A program made the position numbers and the translations under genes. DNA of 64,000 nt from Burkholderia catarinensis (GTDB lineage: Bacteria; Pseudomonadota; Gammaproteobacteria; Burkholderiales; Burkholderiaceae), in contig NZ_MDEQ02000002.1 of assembly GCF_001883705.2 (NCBI RefSeq), positions 310,001 to 374,000 of the forward strand, written 5' to 3'. Position 1 is the stretch's first letter. Each line of letters opens with the position of its first letter. Under the pieces are notes generated by a model. It saw nothing but the letters and a program-made list of their open reading frames with translations, made no database searches and had not been told where the DNA came from. Below, piece by piece: positions 40,561-48,674 of this stretch.

Positions 40561-41922
40561 GGCCCGCGACTGGTTCAGCGTGAACGACAGCAGGTCGCCG
40601 TCCGTCGGCTCGCCCCAGGTCTTCTGGGCCAGCCAGTCGAAAAAGGCCGTCTCGGCCAGCTTGGAATCGAGGCCGCGCTTGCGCCAGTCGTCGCGCAGAT
40701 GCGTGCCCATCGTCGGCAGTGCCTCCGACTCGAACGACTCGCGCGCCACATCGCGCTCTGCGTCGCCCTGCTCTTCGTACAGCACCTTCGCTTCCTTGCG
40801 GCGGAACGCCGCGAACTCGCTCAGCAGACGCGCCTTCAGATCGTCCGGCTGGGCTGCCGCAACCTTCGCGGACGGCGTGCCGGCAGGCAGCGCGTCGACC
40901 GACTCGACCGGGGGCGCATAACCCTTCTTCAGTGCATCCTTGAACAACGCCGGCGCACTGCGCACCGGCGGCAGCGTCGTGCTGCGCATCCGCTGCTCGG
41001 TCATCTGCAGCGCGGCACGAATCCGGTTCTCCTCGCTGTCCGCATAGAGCGTCTGCGCTTCCTTCAGCGGGATCCCGAGCTTCACCATCCGGTCGACCAG
41101 CGTGCTGTCGAACACGTTCGGGTGTTCGTCGAGCGCGAGCATCGGCTGCTTGCGCTCGGTCACGCGGAACTGGATCTCCGCGACCCGGCGCCCTTCACGG
41201 TGCTCGATCAGCTCGACGAAGATGTTGGTGACCGCGTTGACCTCCGCGATCGCGGGACGCAGATAGTCGCGCTTGAAGTACTTGTACTCGCGCTTCGCCT
41301 CGTCGCCGGCTTCCGTGTCGGGCGTGCCCGACAGGATCGGCCGCCACCATTCCCACGGCTCGCGCATCGTCAGGTGGCTCGGGTTCGTCAGATAGCGCAC
41401 GCAGATTTCGTACAGCGCCAGACCGGCGCTGCTGCGCAACTGGCTCTGGAACTGCAGGCTCAGGCGCGCATACTGGACCGGGTCGAGCAGCTTCTTCTTG
41501 ATCTTCGGCGCGAACGAGAATTCGACCCACACGCGGCGGGTTGTCGGATCCTCGAGAATTTCCGCGTCGGCGATCAGCGTCGAGATCCCCCACTTGCGGC
41601 CCGGCTTCTGGCTCGACGTCCCCGTGCTCCATTCGACCTGCACCGACACCATGCGGCGCAGGTGTTCCTTCACCAGCGCGGTGTCGTTCGAATCGAAGGC
41701 GGAGTTGGCGACGATATCCGACAGCAGCGCGCGATACGTATCGCCCGAGTCGTCGGCCTGCTGCGCCACGGCCAGCAGGACATTGAACAGCTTGCGAGTG
41801 AGGAGCGTGATCTTGCCGCTCTTCGGCTGAATTGCGATCGCCTCGACGGCCTTACGCAATTCGGCTGAACTGGCACTCACCACATCCACATCGGTTTTCT
41901 TGGCGCGCTTCGTCGTGGCCAT
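40555..41922 (-). CDS. repA: Replication initiator RepA (Rep_3 family) of the secondary chromosome
   Basis: A 455-aa initiator that would bind the iterons just upstream and open the origin. It has two winged-helix regions: the first with KITLLTRKLFNVLLAVAQQ and the second around ARLSLQFQSQLRSSAGLALYEICVRYL. WEWWRPILSGTP and KREYKYFKRDYLRPAIAEVNAVTNIFVELIEHREGRRVAEIQF are typical of Rep_3 proteins. A long C-terminal tail (residues about 330-455) is beyond the usual plasmid size. Transcription runs leftward from the iteron region, so the array can also act on its promoter. The leader has no ribosome-binding site that I can see. Convergent with parAB. Confidence 0.93.
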   Translation of the reverse strand: MATTKRAKKTDVDVVSASSAELRKAVEAIAIQPKSGKITLLTRKLFNVLLAVAQQADDSGDTYRALLSDIVANSAFDSNDTALVKEHLRRMVSVQVEWSTGTSSQKPGRKWGISTLIADAEILEDPTTRRVWVEFSFAPKIKKKLLDPVQYARLSLQFQSQLRSSAGLALYEICVRYLTNPSHLTMREPWEWWRPILSGTPDTEAGDEAKREYKYFKRDYLRPAIAEVNAVTNIFVELIEHREGRRVAEIQFRVTERKQPMLALDEHPNVFDSTLVDRMVKLGIPLKEAQTLYADSEENRIRAALQMTEQRMRSTTLPPVRSAPALFKDALKKGYAPPVESVDALPAGTPSAKVAAAQPDDLKARLLSEFAAFRRKEAKVLYEEQGDAERDVARESFESEALPTMGTHLRDDWRKRGLDSKLAETAFFDWLAQKTWGEPTDGDLLSFTLNQSRAA

Positions 41923-42042
41923 ACGTCGGGTCGGAGGAGAAGTTTTCCGGAAGGATAGCGCCTGCGGTGATGTGCGTCCAGAACGACATGCTCACCATAG
42001 CCGGTGAAGCGCGCGTGCAAAACGGTACTCACCCCAGCGGCT

Positions 42043-43349
42043 CCCGAAAACGCTCACCGGTCCGGAATTGCAGCGTTCCGGACTCTTCCAGACGTGCCGC
42101 GGGATGCGCCGATTCACAGAATTTCACCTGTGCATGACACGTGCGAAACTCGCTCCCGTATCGGCTCACCTTTCGATTTGTCGTAATTTTGCGACTGCGC
42201 AGCCGTGAGTCCGGCACAGGGTCGCGATCGCACCTCGCCGCGCCTCCCCCGTCGCCCCGCATCGGCCTGTATGCATGTACAGGCACGGCTCGCCGGGAGA
42301 TCGCGATCGGGTCCGGTCTCAGGAAAGACACCTTCGAAACCGGCCTGCGTAACCCGATCGAGCCTGCTTTGCCAGCCCGGGCGCGCATTGTACAGCGCAC
42401 AAACCGTGTCAGGTCCCGAAAATACTCACCTTGAGCACAGCTTGTTCATTCGTTCGAATGCCGAAGAATGCCCGACGCGCGCGGGATTGACTGCCAGCAC
42501 CTCCCGAAAAACCTCACCTTATTGAAAAAAGGCGGCACAGCAACGGGCACGGGAATGGCTCCCGAAAAACCTCACCGTAACTGCCGCGGTATCAAAAATC
42601 TCAATGCCTTCCGATACTTACGTCCGGAAAGCATTTGGCTGTGCCCTGCAGGCTGCCCCCGAAAAACCTCACCTTTCGACGGGGATCCCTCATACGACGA
42701 CCCTGTGTCAGCCCCCGAAAAATCTCACCTGTGCCAAAAAGGGGCACAGCAAAAACGAGTTTTCTTCCAGTCCTGGCGGGCTTTTCGGCGAATTCGGCCG
42801 CTCACAGGTCCCGAAAAGCCTCACCTTTGACTATTTCTTAAGCAAAGACCATTCCCGAAAACTCTCACCTGTGACCGGCATCACAGCCTGTGATCCATGC
42901 CCCGAAAAAGCTCACCTCAACGGGATCTGGGCAGGAAAACCCCGATTTCCCTCCCGAAAAGCCTCACCTTTGGGGCACCACAGGCCCCCGAGAGCACTTT
43001 TGCTGTGCAAAATGGCGTTCGTTTCCCGGAAAGCCTCACACCAAATTCCCTTGGAGTCCCGTGAAACCTCACCTTTCGCCCAAACTGCTTAAAAGATGGG
43101 CAGAATCGGGGCGCGAAGACGGTCCCGCAAATTCTCACCTATGTCTGCACAGGCAGAAAACTGTGCAGTCAGGCACTGCGCGGGTTCTGTGGCTGTGAGG
43201 CCCCGAAAAACCTCACCTTTGGGAAATCTCGTGTTTCACTGTGCTCCCGAATCCGCTCACGACCTTTCCTGCAACGGCTCACGCTGCTCCCTGAACCCCA
43301 TCACGTCAGCTCCCGCAGAAGATCACCTTGGCTCCCGTAAAACTTCACC
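42043..43349 (+). repeat. Iteron array of ori2, about 18 copies of CCCGAAAAACCTCACC
   Basis: Eighteen 16-bp repeats, all in the same orientation and all ending in a TCAC core. Starts are at 42043, 42155, 42415, 42503, 42561, 42658, 42714, 42810, 42854, 42901, 42953, 43025, 43058, 43124, 43202, 43246, 43312 and 43334. Copies at 42503, 42561, 42658 and 43202 match the consensus exactly; others vary mainly in the A-run (for example CCCGTAAAACTTCACC, CCCGAAAAGCCTCACC). Many neighbours are 22, 33, 44, 66 or 88 bp apart, that is on the same face of the helix, but others are not. They lie upstream of repA, as expected for initiator sites. Reading frames through them spell PEKPHL-type repeats and are artefacts. 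Confidence 0.9.
42265..42284. promoter_or_regulatory. Inverted repeat upstream of repA
   Basis: GCCTGTA-TGCATG-TACAGGC, a perfect 7-bp inverted repeat with a 6-bp centre, about 340 bp upstream of the repA start within the leader/iteron region. A protein-binding role is possible but only structural symmetry supports it. Confidence 0.35.
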
Positions 43350-43390
43350 TTGTCGGCCGGAAAGCCTTGTTCCATAAGGCTGTGCCGTGG

Positions 43391-43467
43391 CGTTAACGTT
43401 TTTAACTAAGGGTTCAAGGGTGTTTACTTCTAATACTCTCAAGACATCGGTTGACGAGTTTTCCACA
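43391..43467. other. AT-rich stretch and DnaA-box-like site beside the iterons
   Basis: 43391-43440 is one of the most AT-rich stretches nearby (gttaacgtttttaactaagg, tgtttacttctaatactctc), directly at the end of the iteron array. TTTTCCACA (43459-43467) follows, one base from the DnaA box TTATCCACA. This is the arrangement expected for the unwinding element of an iteron-driven origin. No gene is supported between the iterons and the KfrA-like gene. Confidence 0.55.
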
Positions 43468-43692
43468 GACACCCCAAACCCTGAACACCCACAGGCAATC
43501 GGATCGTTTGGCATGTGAAACAAATGCCGGATTTCGGGACCTGCTGGAAAATGCTTGTACTACAAGGACTTGGCTGATTTTCTTCGCTTTGTTTCACGGA
43601 ATCCCGGACCACCTTCGGCCGGATTGGCTCACAGCCCCGATTTCTGTGCAAAGCGACGTAAATTCACCACGCCTCTTCGAAATAGGTATCAA

Positions 43693-43714
43693 GAAATACG
43701 TATTTCGTTATGAT
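43693..43714 (+). promoter_or_regulatory. Palindromic operator and -10 element of the KfrA-like gene
   Basis: GAAATACGTATTTC (43693-43706) is a perfect 14-bp palindrome, followed at once by TATGAT (43709-43714), a good -10. The -35 hexamer is poor, which would suit a regulated promoter. KfrA proteins bind palindromes in their own promoter. Confidence 0.5.
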
Positions 43715-43744
43715 TGCCACATTTCAATGCCTGTGAGCTCTGTC

Positions 43745-44926
43745 ATGACCCTGGACGAAATGCGCCAAGTCATTCGGGATGAACTGGAATCGCTGCGTGC
43801 AAACGGTGCACGGCGCCAGGAATTGTCGCTGCATGCGTGCAAGCGCCTGTTCTTCGATCTCGGCATCCGGCCGTCGGCCGCCAACGTCCGCGATCTCACC
43901 CAAACCGGCAGCGCCAGCGACATCCCGAAAGACATCGACCACTTCTGGGAGCGCATCCGTTCCGCCTCCAAAGTCAGGCTCGACGGCGCGGCGATCCCGA
44001 AGGCCGTCGAGGAAAAGGCCGGTGCGTTGCTCGGTGCACTCTATGAAGAGGCGTTGAAAGCGGCGCGCGATAGTCTCGACGGCGACCGCGAGCAAGCTCG
44101 CGCCGGCATTGCCGACGCCGAACAACGGTTGCGCGACGCAATCGTCCGCCAGGAGACGCTCGAAGGCGCGCTCGCTCGCGGCGAAGCGAGAAACGAACAA
44201 TTGCAGGCCCGCGTGACCGAGCTCGAGGTTCAGCTCGCGTCACAAACGACGCACGGTTCGGCAAGCGAAGCGACGTTGCTCACCACAGTCGCGCGACTGG
44301 AGAAGGAGCTGGCCGCGGCCGCCGGTCGCATCGACGCCGAACAGGCGCAGAACGCCACGCTGCGCGACCGCATCGACGCGCTGCAAGCCGAACTGCAGCA
44401 GCGCACCGAGCACTACGCGCAGCAGATCAAGGACGCGGTGGCCGAAGCCGAACGCCGCGTCAAGCCGATGCTGGTCGAGCTGGACTCGTTGCGGAGCATG
44501 GCGTCGACTTATCAAAGCGGTTTGCGCGACGTTCAGCGCAAGGAATTCGATTTCCTGCAGCAATTGAGTTCGTCCAAGGCTCGCGCCGACCGGCTCGAAG
44601 AACAGTTGCGTACCCAGAGCGATGAACTGGAACGTGCGACGCGCGACGTGAGTTCGCTGCGCGCGAGCCGCGGAATGAATCCGGAAATTGCCGAGCTGAT
44701 CCGGCGCCTGGCCGATGCCGGGCAACTGGATGCGGAAGCGTTTTCCGCGATCGGTACCTCGCTGGATCACGAGACCCCGGTGCCGACTCAGTGCCCGCAT
44801 TGCGATGGCGAGCCGGAACTGTCACACGATGAAGAGGGTTTTGAAGTGGTGTGCCCCGAGTGCGAGCATGCTTCGGGCGCATGGCCGTCCCGATTCGAAG
44901 CCGTCGCGCGCTTTGCGCACACGTGA
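43745..44926 (+). CDS. KfrA-like DNA-binding coiled-coil protein with zinc ribbon
   Basis: A 393-aa protein. The N-terminal KfrA-type domain covers residues 1-110 (LDEMRQVIRDELESLRANGARRQ, SLHACKRLFFDLGIRPSAANVRDLTQTGSASDIPKDIDHFWERIR). A long coiled coil follows to about residue 320. The last part has a CxxC...CxxC zinc ribbon (QCPHCDG and VCPECEH), which plasmid KfrA proteins lack as far as I know. The start at 43745 is preferred (weak GAG 7 bases upstream); the frame continues upstream but reads as noise. It borders the origin and faces the dead recombinase. Probable autoregulator or nucleoid organiser of this replicon. Confidence 0.75.
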   Translation: MTLDEMRQVIRDELESLRANGARRQELSLHACKRLFFDLGIRPSAANVRDLTQTGSASDIPKDIDHFWERIRSASKVRLDGAAIPKAVEEKAGALLGALYEEALKAARDSLDGDREQARAGIADAEQRLRDAIVRQETLEGALARGEARNEQLQARVTELEVQLASQTTHGSASEATLLTTVARLEKELAAAAGRIDAEQAQNATLRDRIDALQAELQQRTEHYAQQIKDAVAEAERRVKPMLVELDSLRSMASTYQSGLRDVQRKEFDFLQQLSSSKARADRLEEQLRTQSDELERATRDVSSLRASRGMNPEIAELIRRLADAGQLDAEAFSAIGTSLDHETPVPTQCPHCDGEPELSHDEEGFEVVCPECEHASGAWPSRFEAVARFAHT

Positions 44927-44950
44927 CCCAGGAATTGGCAGCACCGCACA

Positions 44951-44966
44951 GGTGAGACGATCCGGG
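44951..44966 (-). repeat. Degenerate distal iteron, reverse orientation
   Basis: GGTGAGACGATCCGGG, complementary to CCCGGATCGTCTCACC. It keeps the GGTGAG and CGGG ends but not the A-run. It is 24 bp left of the perfect copy at 44975. Confidence 0.4.
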
Positions 44967-44974
44967 GAGCTTGA

Positions 44975-44990
44975 GGTGAGGTTTTTCGGG
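44975..44990 (-). repeat. Distal iteron, perfect copy, reverse orientation
   Basis: GGTGAGGTTTTTCGGG, exact reverse complement of the consensus CCCGAAAAACCTCACC. It lies between the convergent KfrA-like and recombinase-fold genes, 1.6 kb from the end of the array. Confidence 0.85.
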
Positions 44991-45062
44991 AGCTGTGAAA
45001 CGGTGAGGCTGCGCCACGCAAGGCCGCTCACGGATCGCTTCGCGTGAGCGGCCGCTTCAGGA

Positions 45063-46067
45063 TCAGTGAGTTTCGTCACTGTCGGACGCGTCACCGTCGG
45101 CCAGGCCATCGCGCCAGTTTTTCCATGCGCGATGCAGGCGGTTCGACGAGATCGGCCGCATGAAGCCCAGCCATTTGCCGACCCGTTCGGGTGGCGCGTC
45201 GTGTTCGAACAGTTCGGCCGCGTAGGTATTGCGCAGCGTTTGCGGGCTCGCGCGCGCGGTGCGCGACGACGTGAGCCCGGCCGATTCGACGATCGCGTCG
45301 ATGGCGCGCAGCATCGTCGCCTTGTGCATCGGCCGCCCGGCATGCGATGCCGGGAACACGAGCTCCCCCGGAATTTCCTGGCGCTTGCGCTCCGTGAGCC
45401 AGGCTTCGAGCAGCGCGATCGCGAACGATGCCAGATGGGTTTCGCGCGCGTAATCCGGATGCGTCGACTGAATCTGCAGCGACGTGCCGCTCGTGTTGAT
45501 GCAACTAATCGTAAGCGCGCGTGCTTCACCGGTTTTAATGCCCGCACCCAGGAACGCGGCGACGAGCGCGCGGTCGCGCCGCTCTTTCCAGTACGCGGAA
45601 CCCGATACGCCGATCGGCGAAAACAGATAGGCGAGCAACGTGGCGCGCTCGGCCGGCGTCAGGAAACCGGTCGGTTCGTTGTCGCGTGCCTTGCGCCAGT
45701 TCGCTTCGCCATCCTGAGCAATGAAACGGGCCGGGTTGGTCGATGCGTATTCGGTGCGCCGAATGTGGTCGAGCACGCGTTCGATCAGCCGCAGATAGCG
45801 CATTCGCTGGGTTTTCCGGATCGGTAACTCGCCGACGAAGTTCGCGATGGTTGCGGTATCGACCGTGGCCAGATTTTTCTGATGAGCACGCATCCACGTG
45901 AGAAACGCGCCCCATTGCGCACGATAGACGTCGGCCGACGAGCGGCGATAGTCCTGCATGGCGAGCCACGCGTCGAATGCGGCTTCGGGCGAGACGATCC
46001 AGTCGGATGCGCCGCGGTCGAACAGATCCTTTTCTTCCGGGCGCGCCGGGGTGTCGGGAAGGGACAT
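45063..46067 (-). CDS. Tyrosine-recombinase-fold protein, catalytic residues missing
   Basis: A 334-aa protein of the phage-integrase (tyrosine recombinase) fold. The N-terminal SAM-like core-binding domain covers about residues 25-120. The catalytic-like domain follows. At the box I Arg position it has Lys (GAGIKTGEARAL). In box II the HxxR is SPQTLRNTYA, with Gln for His but the Arg kept. The LGH motif reads LGFMRPISS, and no Tyr is found at the nucleophile position (SSNRLHRAWKNW). So it is unlikely to cut DNA but could still bind it. Start 46067 gives MSLPDTPARPEE; upstream sequence reads as non-coding. It sits beside the origin genes. Confidence 0.8.
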   Translation of the reverse strand: MSLPDTPARPEEKDLFDRGASDWIVSPEAAFDAWLAMQDYRRSSADVYRAQWGAFLTWMRAHQKNLATVDTATIANFVGELPIRKTQRMRYLRLIERVLDHIRRTEYASTNPARFIAQDGEANWRKARDNEPTGFLTPAERATLLAYLFSPIGVSGSAYWKERRDRALVAAFLGAGIKTGEARALTISCINTSGTSLQIQSTHPDYARETHLASFAIALLEAWLTERKRQEIPGELVFPASHAGRPMHKATMLRAIDAIVESAGLTSSRTARASPQTLRNTYAAELFEHDAPPERVGKWLGFMRPISSNRLHRAWKNWRDGLADGDASDSDETH

Positions 46068-46168
46068 GTTATTTATTCCGTTAGTTGCGTATATGGTAGC
46101 CCTTTCCGCAACGTCTCGGGCATCAAGAGGCTGGACGAGCCGCCATGTGCGGCGGCCAGGGCCGGCAG

Positions 46169-46546
46169 TCAGTCGCCCCACGCCTTGGACGGACGGTGAG
46201 CGCGCTCGCGAGGCGTCGTGTCATGCGACGTTGCCGCCGCTTCGTACGCGAGAACCGCGAACGAAAAGACGGCAGGCAGCGCATTCGAGCGCCCGAAGTC
46301 GATCGGATCGTCCGTTTCGGGAAACGTCATGTCCGACGGCCGTTCGAACAATAGACGCATGCCGGCCTCGTGCCGGCTGGCAAAGCCGAGATCGGCGAGT
46401 GCTTCGGCTTCGATCGCGTGCAGCAGGCGCCACGTCAGCGGGACGCGCTGACGGATGTAGCGCCCGGCAACATGGCGAACGATCAACTCGAGGTCGTGCG
46501 CGGCAGCCTTGAAGCTGAGCGCGGCCAAATCTTGTTCTTCTGTCAT
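46169..46546 (-). CDS. Small hypothetical protein behind a LexA-type box (DUF2471-like)
   Basis: A 125-aa soluble protein. Recognisable stretches are HDLELIVRHVAGRYIRQRVPLTWRLLHAIEAEALADLGFASRHEAGM and DDPIDFGRSNALPAVFSFAVLAYE, which I associate from memory with the Burkholderia-restricted family DUF2471. No function known. AGGAG lies 8 bases before the start at 46546. A perfect hairpin (46563-46594) and a LexA-type box (46621-46636) lie upstream in the leader and promoter. Placement next to the recombinase-fold gene and origin suggests a link to replicon maintenance under DNA damage, but that is inferred. Confidence 0.6.
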   Translation of the reverse strand: MTEEQDLAALSFKAAAHDLELIVRHVAGRYIRQRVPLTWRLLHAIEAEALADLGFASRHEAGMRLLFERPSDMTFPETDDPIDFGRSNALPAVFSFAVLAYEAAATSHDTTPRERAHRPSKAWGD

Positions 46547-46562
46547 TGCAGGCTCCTGTCGA

Positions 46563-46594
46563 CCGGAGCGGGCGCCTCGGTGCGCCCGCTCCGG
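46563..46594 (-). promoter_or_regulatory. Perfect GC-rich hairpin in the leader of the small gene
   Basis: CCGGAGCGGGCGC and its exact complement separated by a 6-base loop, directly upstream of the AGGAG ribosome-binding site. It could block or pause translation or transcription. As a terminator of the XRE-cupin gene it would lack a T-run. Confidence 0.55.
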
Positions 46595-46620
46595 CCCGTG
46601 CATGGCGGAATGTCCGTATA

Positions 46621-46636
46621 CTGTACAAACATACAG
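46621..46636 (-). promoter_or_regulatory. LexA-type SOS box
   Basis: CTGTACAAACATACAG, an exact CTGT-N8-ACAG, flanked by TA and TG so the wider match to TACTGT...ACAGTA is good. It lies 75 bp upstream of the small gene at 46169-46546. No other start codon lies nearby. Confidence 0.6.
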
Positions 46637-46688
46637 TGTTTTCCGCAACTGGCCCCGCACCTGTCCGTTTGGCCGGCTATACGCGCCG

Positions 46689-47300
46689 TCAGCGGTGTAT
46701 CACGATCAGCAGTGCCCGCGCCTCGGCCTTGCCGGGATTGCGGATTGCGTGCGGCTCGTCGGCCGGGTAGCGCGCGGTGTCGCCGGCCTTCAGGCGCCGG
46801 CTTGCCGCCGCGGCTTCGATCTCCATCGCACCGTGCAGCACGGTCAGGTGCTCGCGCGTGCCGGGTTCGTGCGCGTTCGAGACCAGTGCGCCGCCGCCCG
46901 GCAGCGTCAGCTCGTACCACTCGAACTTGCCGGCGAGGTCGATCGGGCCCCATACGCGCAACTGGTACCGGCCGTCGTGGCCGGCAAGCGTCGGAATGTC
47001 GTGCGGGCCGTCCACGCGGATCGTCTCGGGCGCCTTCGGCTGCGAGAACAGCTCGTCGAGCGTGATGCCGAGCGCGTTCGTCAGCCGCCACGCGACGGCG
47101 ATCGTCGGGTTGGCCTTGTCGCGTTCGATCTCGGAGAGCATCGATTTCGATACGCCGGCCGCGCGCGACAGGTCGTCGAGCGTCAGCTTGCGCTCGTTGC
47201 GCAGCCGCTGGATTTGCTCGCCGACACGCGGCGGTGTCGCGGCCGGCGGTTGCGGTGCGGCGCCGGCAGCCGTGCGCCGCGATCCGGAGGAACTTGCCAT
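46689..47300 (-). CDS. XRE-family regulator with cupin domain
   Basis: A 203-aa regulator. After an alanine/proline-rich leader, the helix-turn-helix covers residues about 26-85 (GEQIQRLRNERKLTLDDLSRAAGVSKSMLSEIERDKANPTIAVAWRLTNALG). A C-terminal cupin sensor follows (HEPGTREHLTVLHGAMEIEAAA, KAGDTARYPADEPHAIRNPG). It is divergent from kbl-tdh and is the likely regulator of threonine breakdown; related regulators respond to small amino-acid-derived ligands. The 160-bp shared promoter region holds a palindrome at 47331-47352. Confidence 0.88.
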   Translation of the reverse strand: MASSSGSRRTAAGAAPQPPAATPPRVGEQIQRLRNERKLTLDDLSRAAGVSKSMLSEIERDKANPTIAVAWRLTNALGITLDELFSQPKAPETIRVDGPHDIPTLAGHDGRYQLRVWGPIDLAGKFEWYELTLPGGGALVSNAHEPGTREHLTVLHGAMEIEAAAASRRLKAGDTARYPADEPHAIRNPGKAEARALLIVIHR

Positions 47301-47324
47301 TTGGATTCCGTTCGCTTAGAGTTG

Positions 47325-47352
47325 TTCGGTATTTCGAATTATAGTTCGGAAT
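47325..47352. promoter_or_regulatory. Candidate operator between the XRE-cupin gene and kbl
   Basis: A nearly perfect inverted repeat at 47331-47352 (arms ATTTCGAA and TTCGGAAT, 6-bp centre, one mismatch) inside an AT-rich stretch. TTCGG also repeats directly at 47325 and 47345, 20 bp apart. Good candidate for binding by the adjacent XRE-cupin regulator. Confidence 0.5.
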
Positions 47353-47461
47353 ATCGGATAAATGCGGTCAACCGAACGACCGACTATAACAGTAGCAGGC
47401 CGTTGCGCCGCCGCCACGAGCGGGGCGCTGCGGAATGCGAATCCCTGTCAGGAGCTTTGCG

Positions 47462-48661
47462 ATGCGTGATGCCTTTCTCGCCCAGGTGCGCGGGACGCTC
47501 GACCAGATCCGCGCGGACGGTTTTTACAAGACCGAGCGCGAGATCGCGAGTCCCCAGGCGGCGGCCGTGCGGCTCGCCGGCGGTGCCGGCGTGCTCAATT
47601 TCTGCGCGAACAACTATCTGGGTCTGGCGAACGATCCGCGCCTGATCGATGCGGCGAAGGCCGGCCTCGACCAGGATGGCTTCGGCATGGCATCGGTGCG
47701 TTTCATCTGCGGCACGCAAACCGTGCACAAGCAACTGGAAAGCGCGCTGGCCGCGTTTCTCGGCACCGAGGACAGCATTCTCTATTCGAGCTGCTTCGAC
47801 GCGAACGGCGGGTTGTTCGAGACGCTGCTCGACGAGAACGACGCGGTGATCAGCGACGAACTGAACCACGCGAGCATCATCGACGGCATCCGCCTGTGCA
47901 AGGCGAAGCGCTTCCGCTACCGGAACAACGACCTGTCCGACCTCGAGGCGAAGCTCAAGGAAGCCGATGCGGCAGGCGCGCGCCACAAGCTGATCGCGAC
48001 CGACGGCGTGTTTTCGATGGACGGCATCATCGCCGACCTGAAGGGCATCTGCGATCTCGCCGAGCGCTACGGCGCGCTCGTGATGGTCGACGATTCGCAC
48101 GCGGTCGGCTTCATCGGCGCGCACGGCCGCGGCACGCCCGAGCACTGCGGCGTCGAAGGCCGCGTCGACATCATTACCGGCACGCTCGGCAAGGCACTCG
48201 GCGGCGCATCGGGCGGCTATGTCGCCGCGCGTCGCGAGGTGATCGAACTGCTGCGCCAGCGCTCGCGTCCGTATCTGTTTTCGAACACGCTCACGCCGAG
48301 CATCGCCGCGGCATCGCTGAAGGTGCTGGAATTGCTCGGCAGCGACGAAGGCGCGAAGCTGCGCGAGCGCGTGCGCGAGAACGGCGCGCGTTTCCGCGAG
48401 CAGATGACCGATGCCGGCTTCACGCTCGTGCCCGGCGCCCATCCGATCATCCCGGTGATGCTTGGCGACGCGCAGCTCGCGACGAACATGGCCGACCAGC
48501 TGCTCGGCGAAGGCGTGTACGTGATCGGTTTCTCGTTCCCCGTCGTGCCGCGCGGACGTGCGCGCATCCGCACGCAGATGAGCGCCGCACATACGCCAGA
48601 ACAGATCGACCAGACGGTCGCCGCGTTCGTGCGCGTCGGCAAGTCGCTCGGCATCATCTGA
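47462..48661 (+). CDS. kbl: 2-amino-3-ketobutyrate CoA ligase
   Basis: PLP enzyme of 399 aa that cleaves 2-amino-3-ketobutyrate with CoA to glycine and acetyl-CoA, the second step of threonine breakdown. The alpha-oxoamine synthase pattern is clear: [42 protein letters not shown], and the PLP-lysine in [11 protein letters not shown]. The start MRDAFLAQ at 47462 has AGGAG 9 bases upstream. tdh follows after 13 bases, so a kbl-tdh operon. Confidence 0.96.
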   Translation: MRDAFLAQVRGTLDQIRADGFYKTEREIASPQAAAVRLAGGAGVLNFCANNYLGLANDPRLIDAAKAGLDQDGFGMASVRFICGTQTVHKQLESALAAFLGTEDSILYSSCFDANGGLFETLLDENDAVISDELNHASIIDGIRLCKAKRFRYRNNDLSDLEAKLKEADAAGARHKLIATDGVFSMDGIIADLKGICDLAERYGALVMVDDSHAVGFIGAHGRGTPEHCGVEGRVDIITGTLGKALGGASGGYVAARREVIELLRQRSRPYLFSNTLTPSIAAASLKVLELLGSDEGAKLRERVRENGARFREQMTDAGFTLVPGAHPIIPVMLGDAQLATNMADQLLGEGVYVIGFSFPVVPRGRARIRTQMSAAHTPEQIDQTVAAFVRVGKSLGII

Positions 48662-48674
48662 CGGAGGCGCGACC

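Noticed and set aside
42468-43198. Open frames across the iteron array whose translations contain repeated PEKPHL- or RKASPL-like words, resembling a repeat protein.
   Set aside because: The words are simply the iteron read in different frames. All frames carry such words, none has a ribosome-binding site, and spacing breaks the frame repeatedly.
42043-43349. CRISPR array.
   Set aside because: The repeats are 16 bp, degenerate and irregularly spaced (22 to 260 bp), with no cas genes; they fit initiator iterons.
45063-46067. Active integrase marking a mobile element or genomic island.
   Set aside because: Catalytic residues are missing and no attachment-site repeats or tRNA gene were seen around it.
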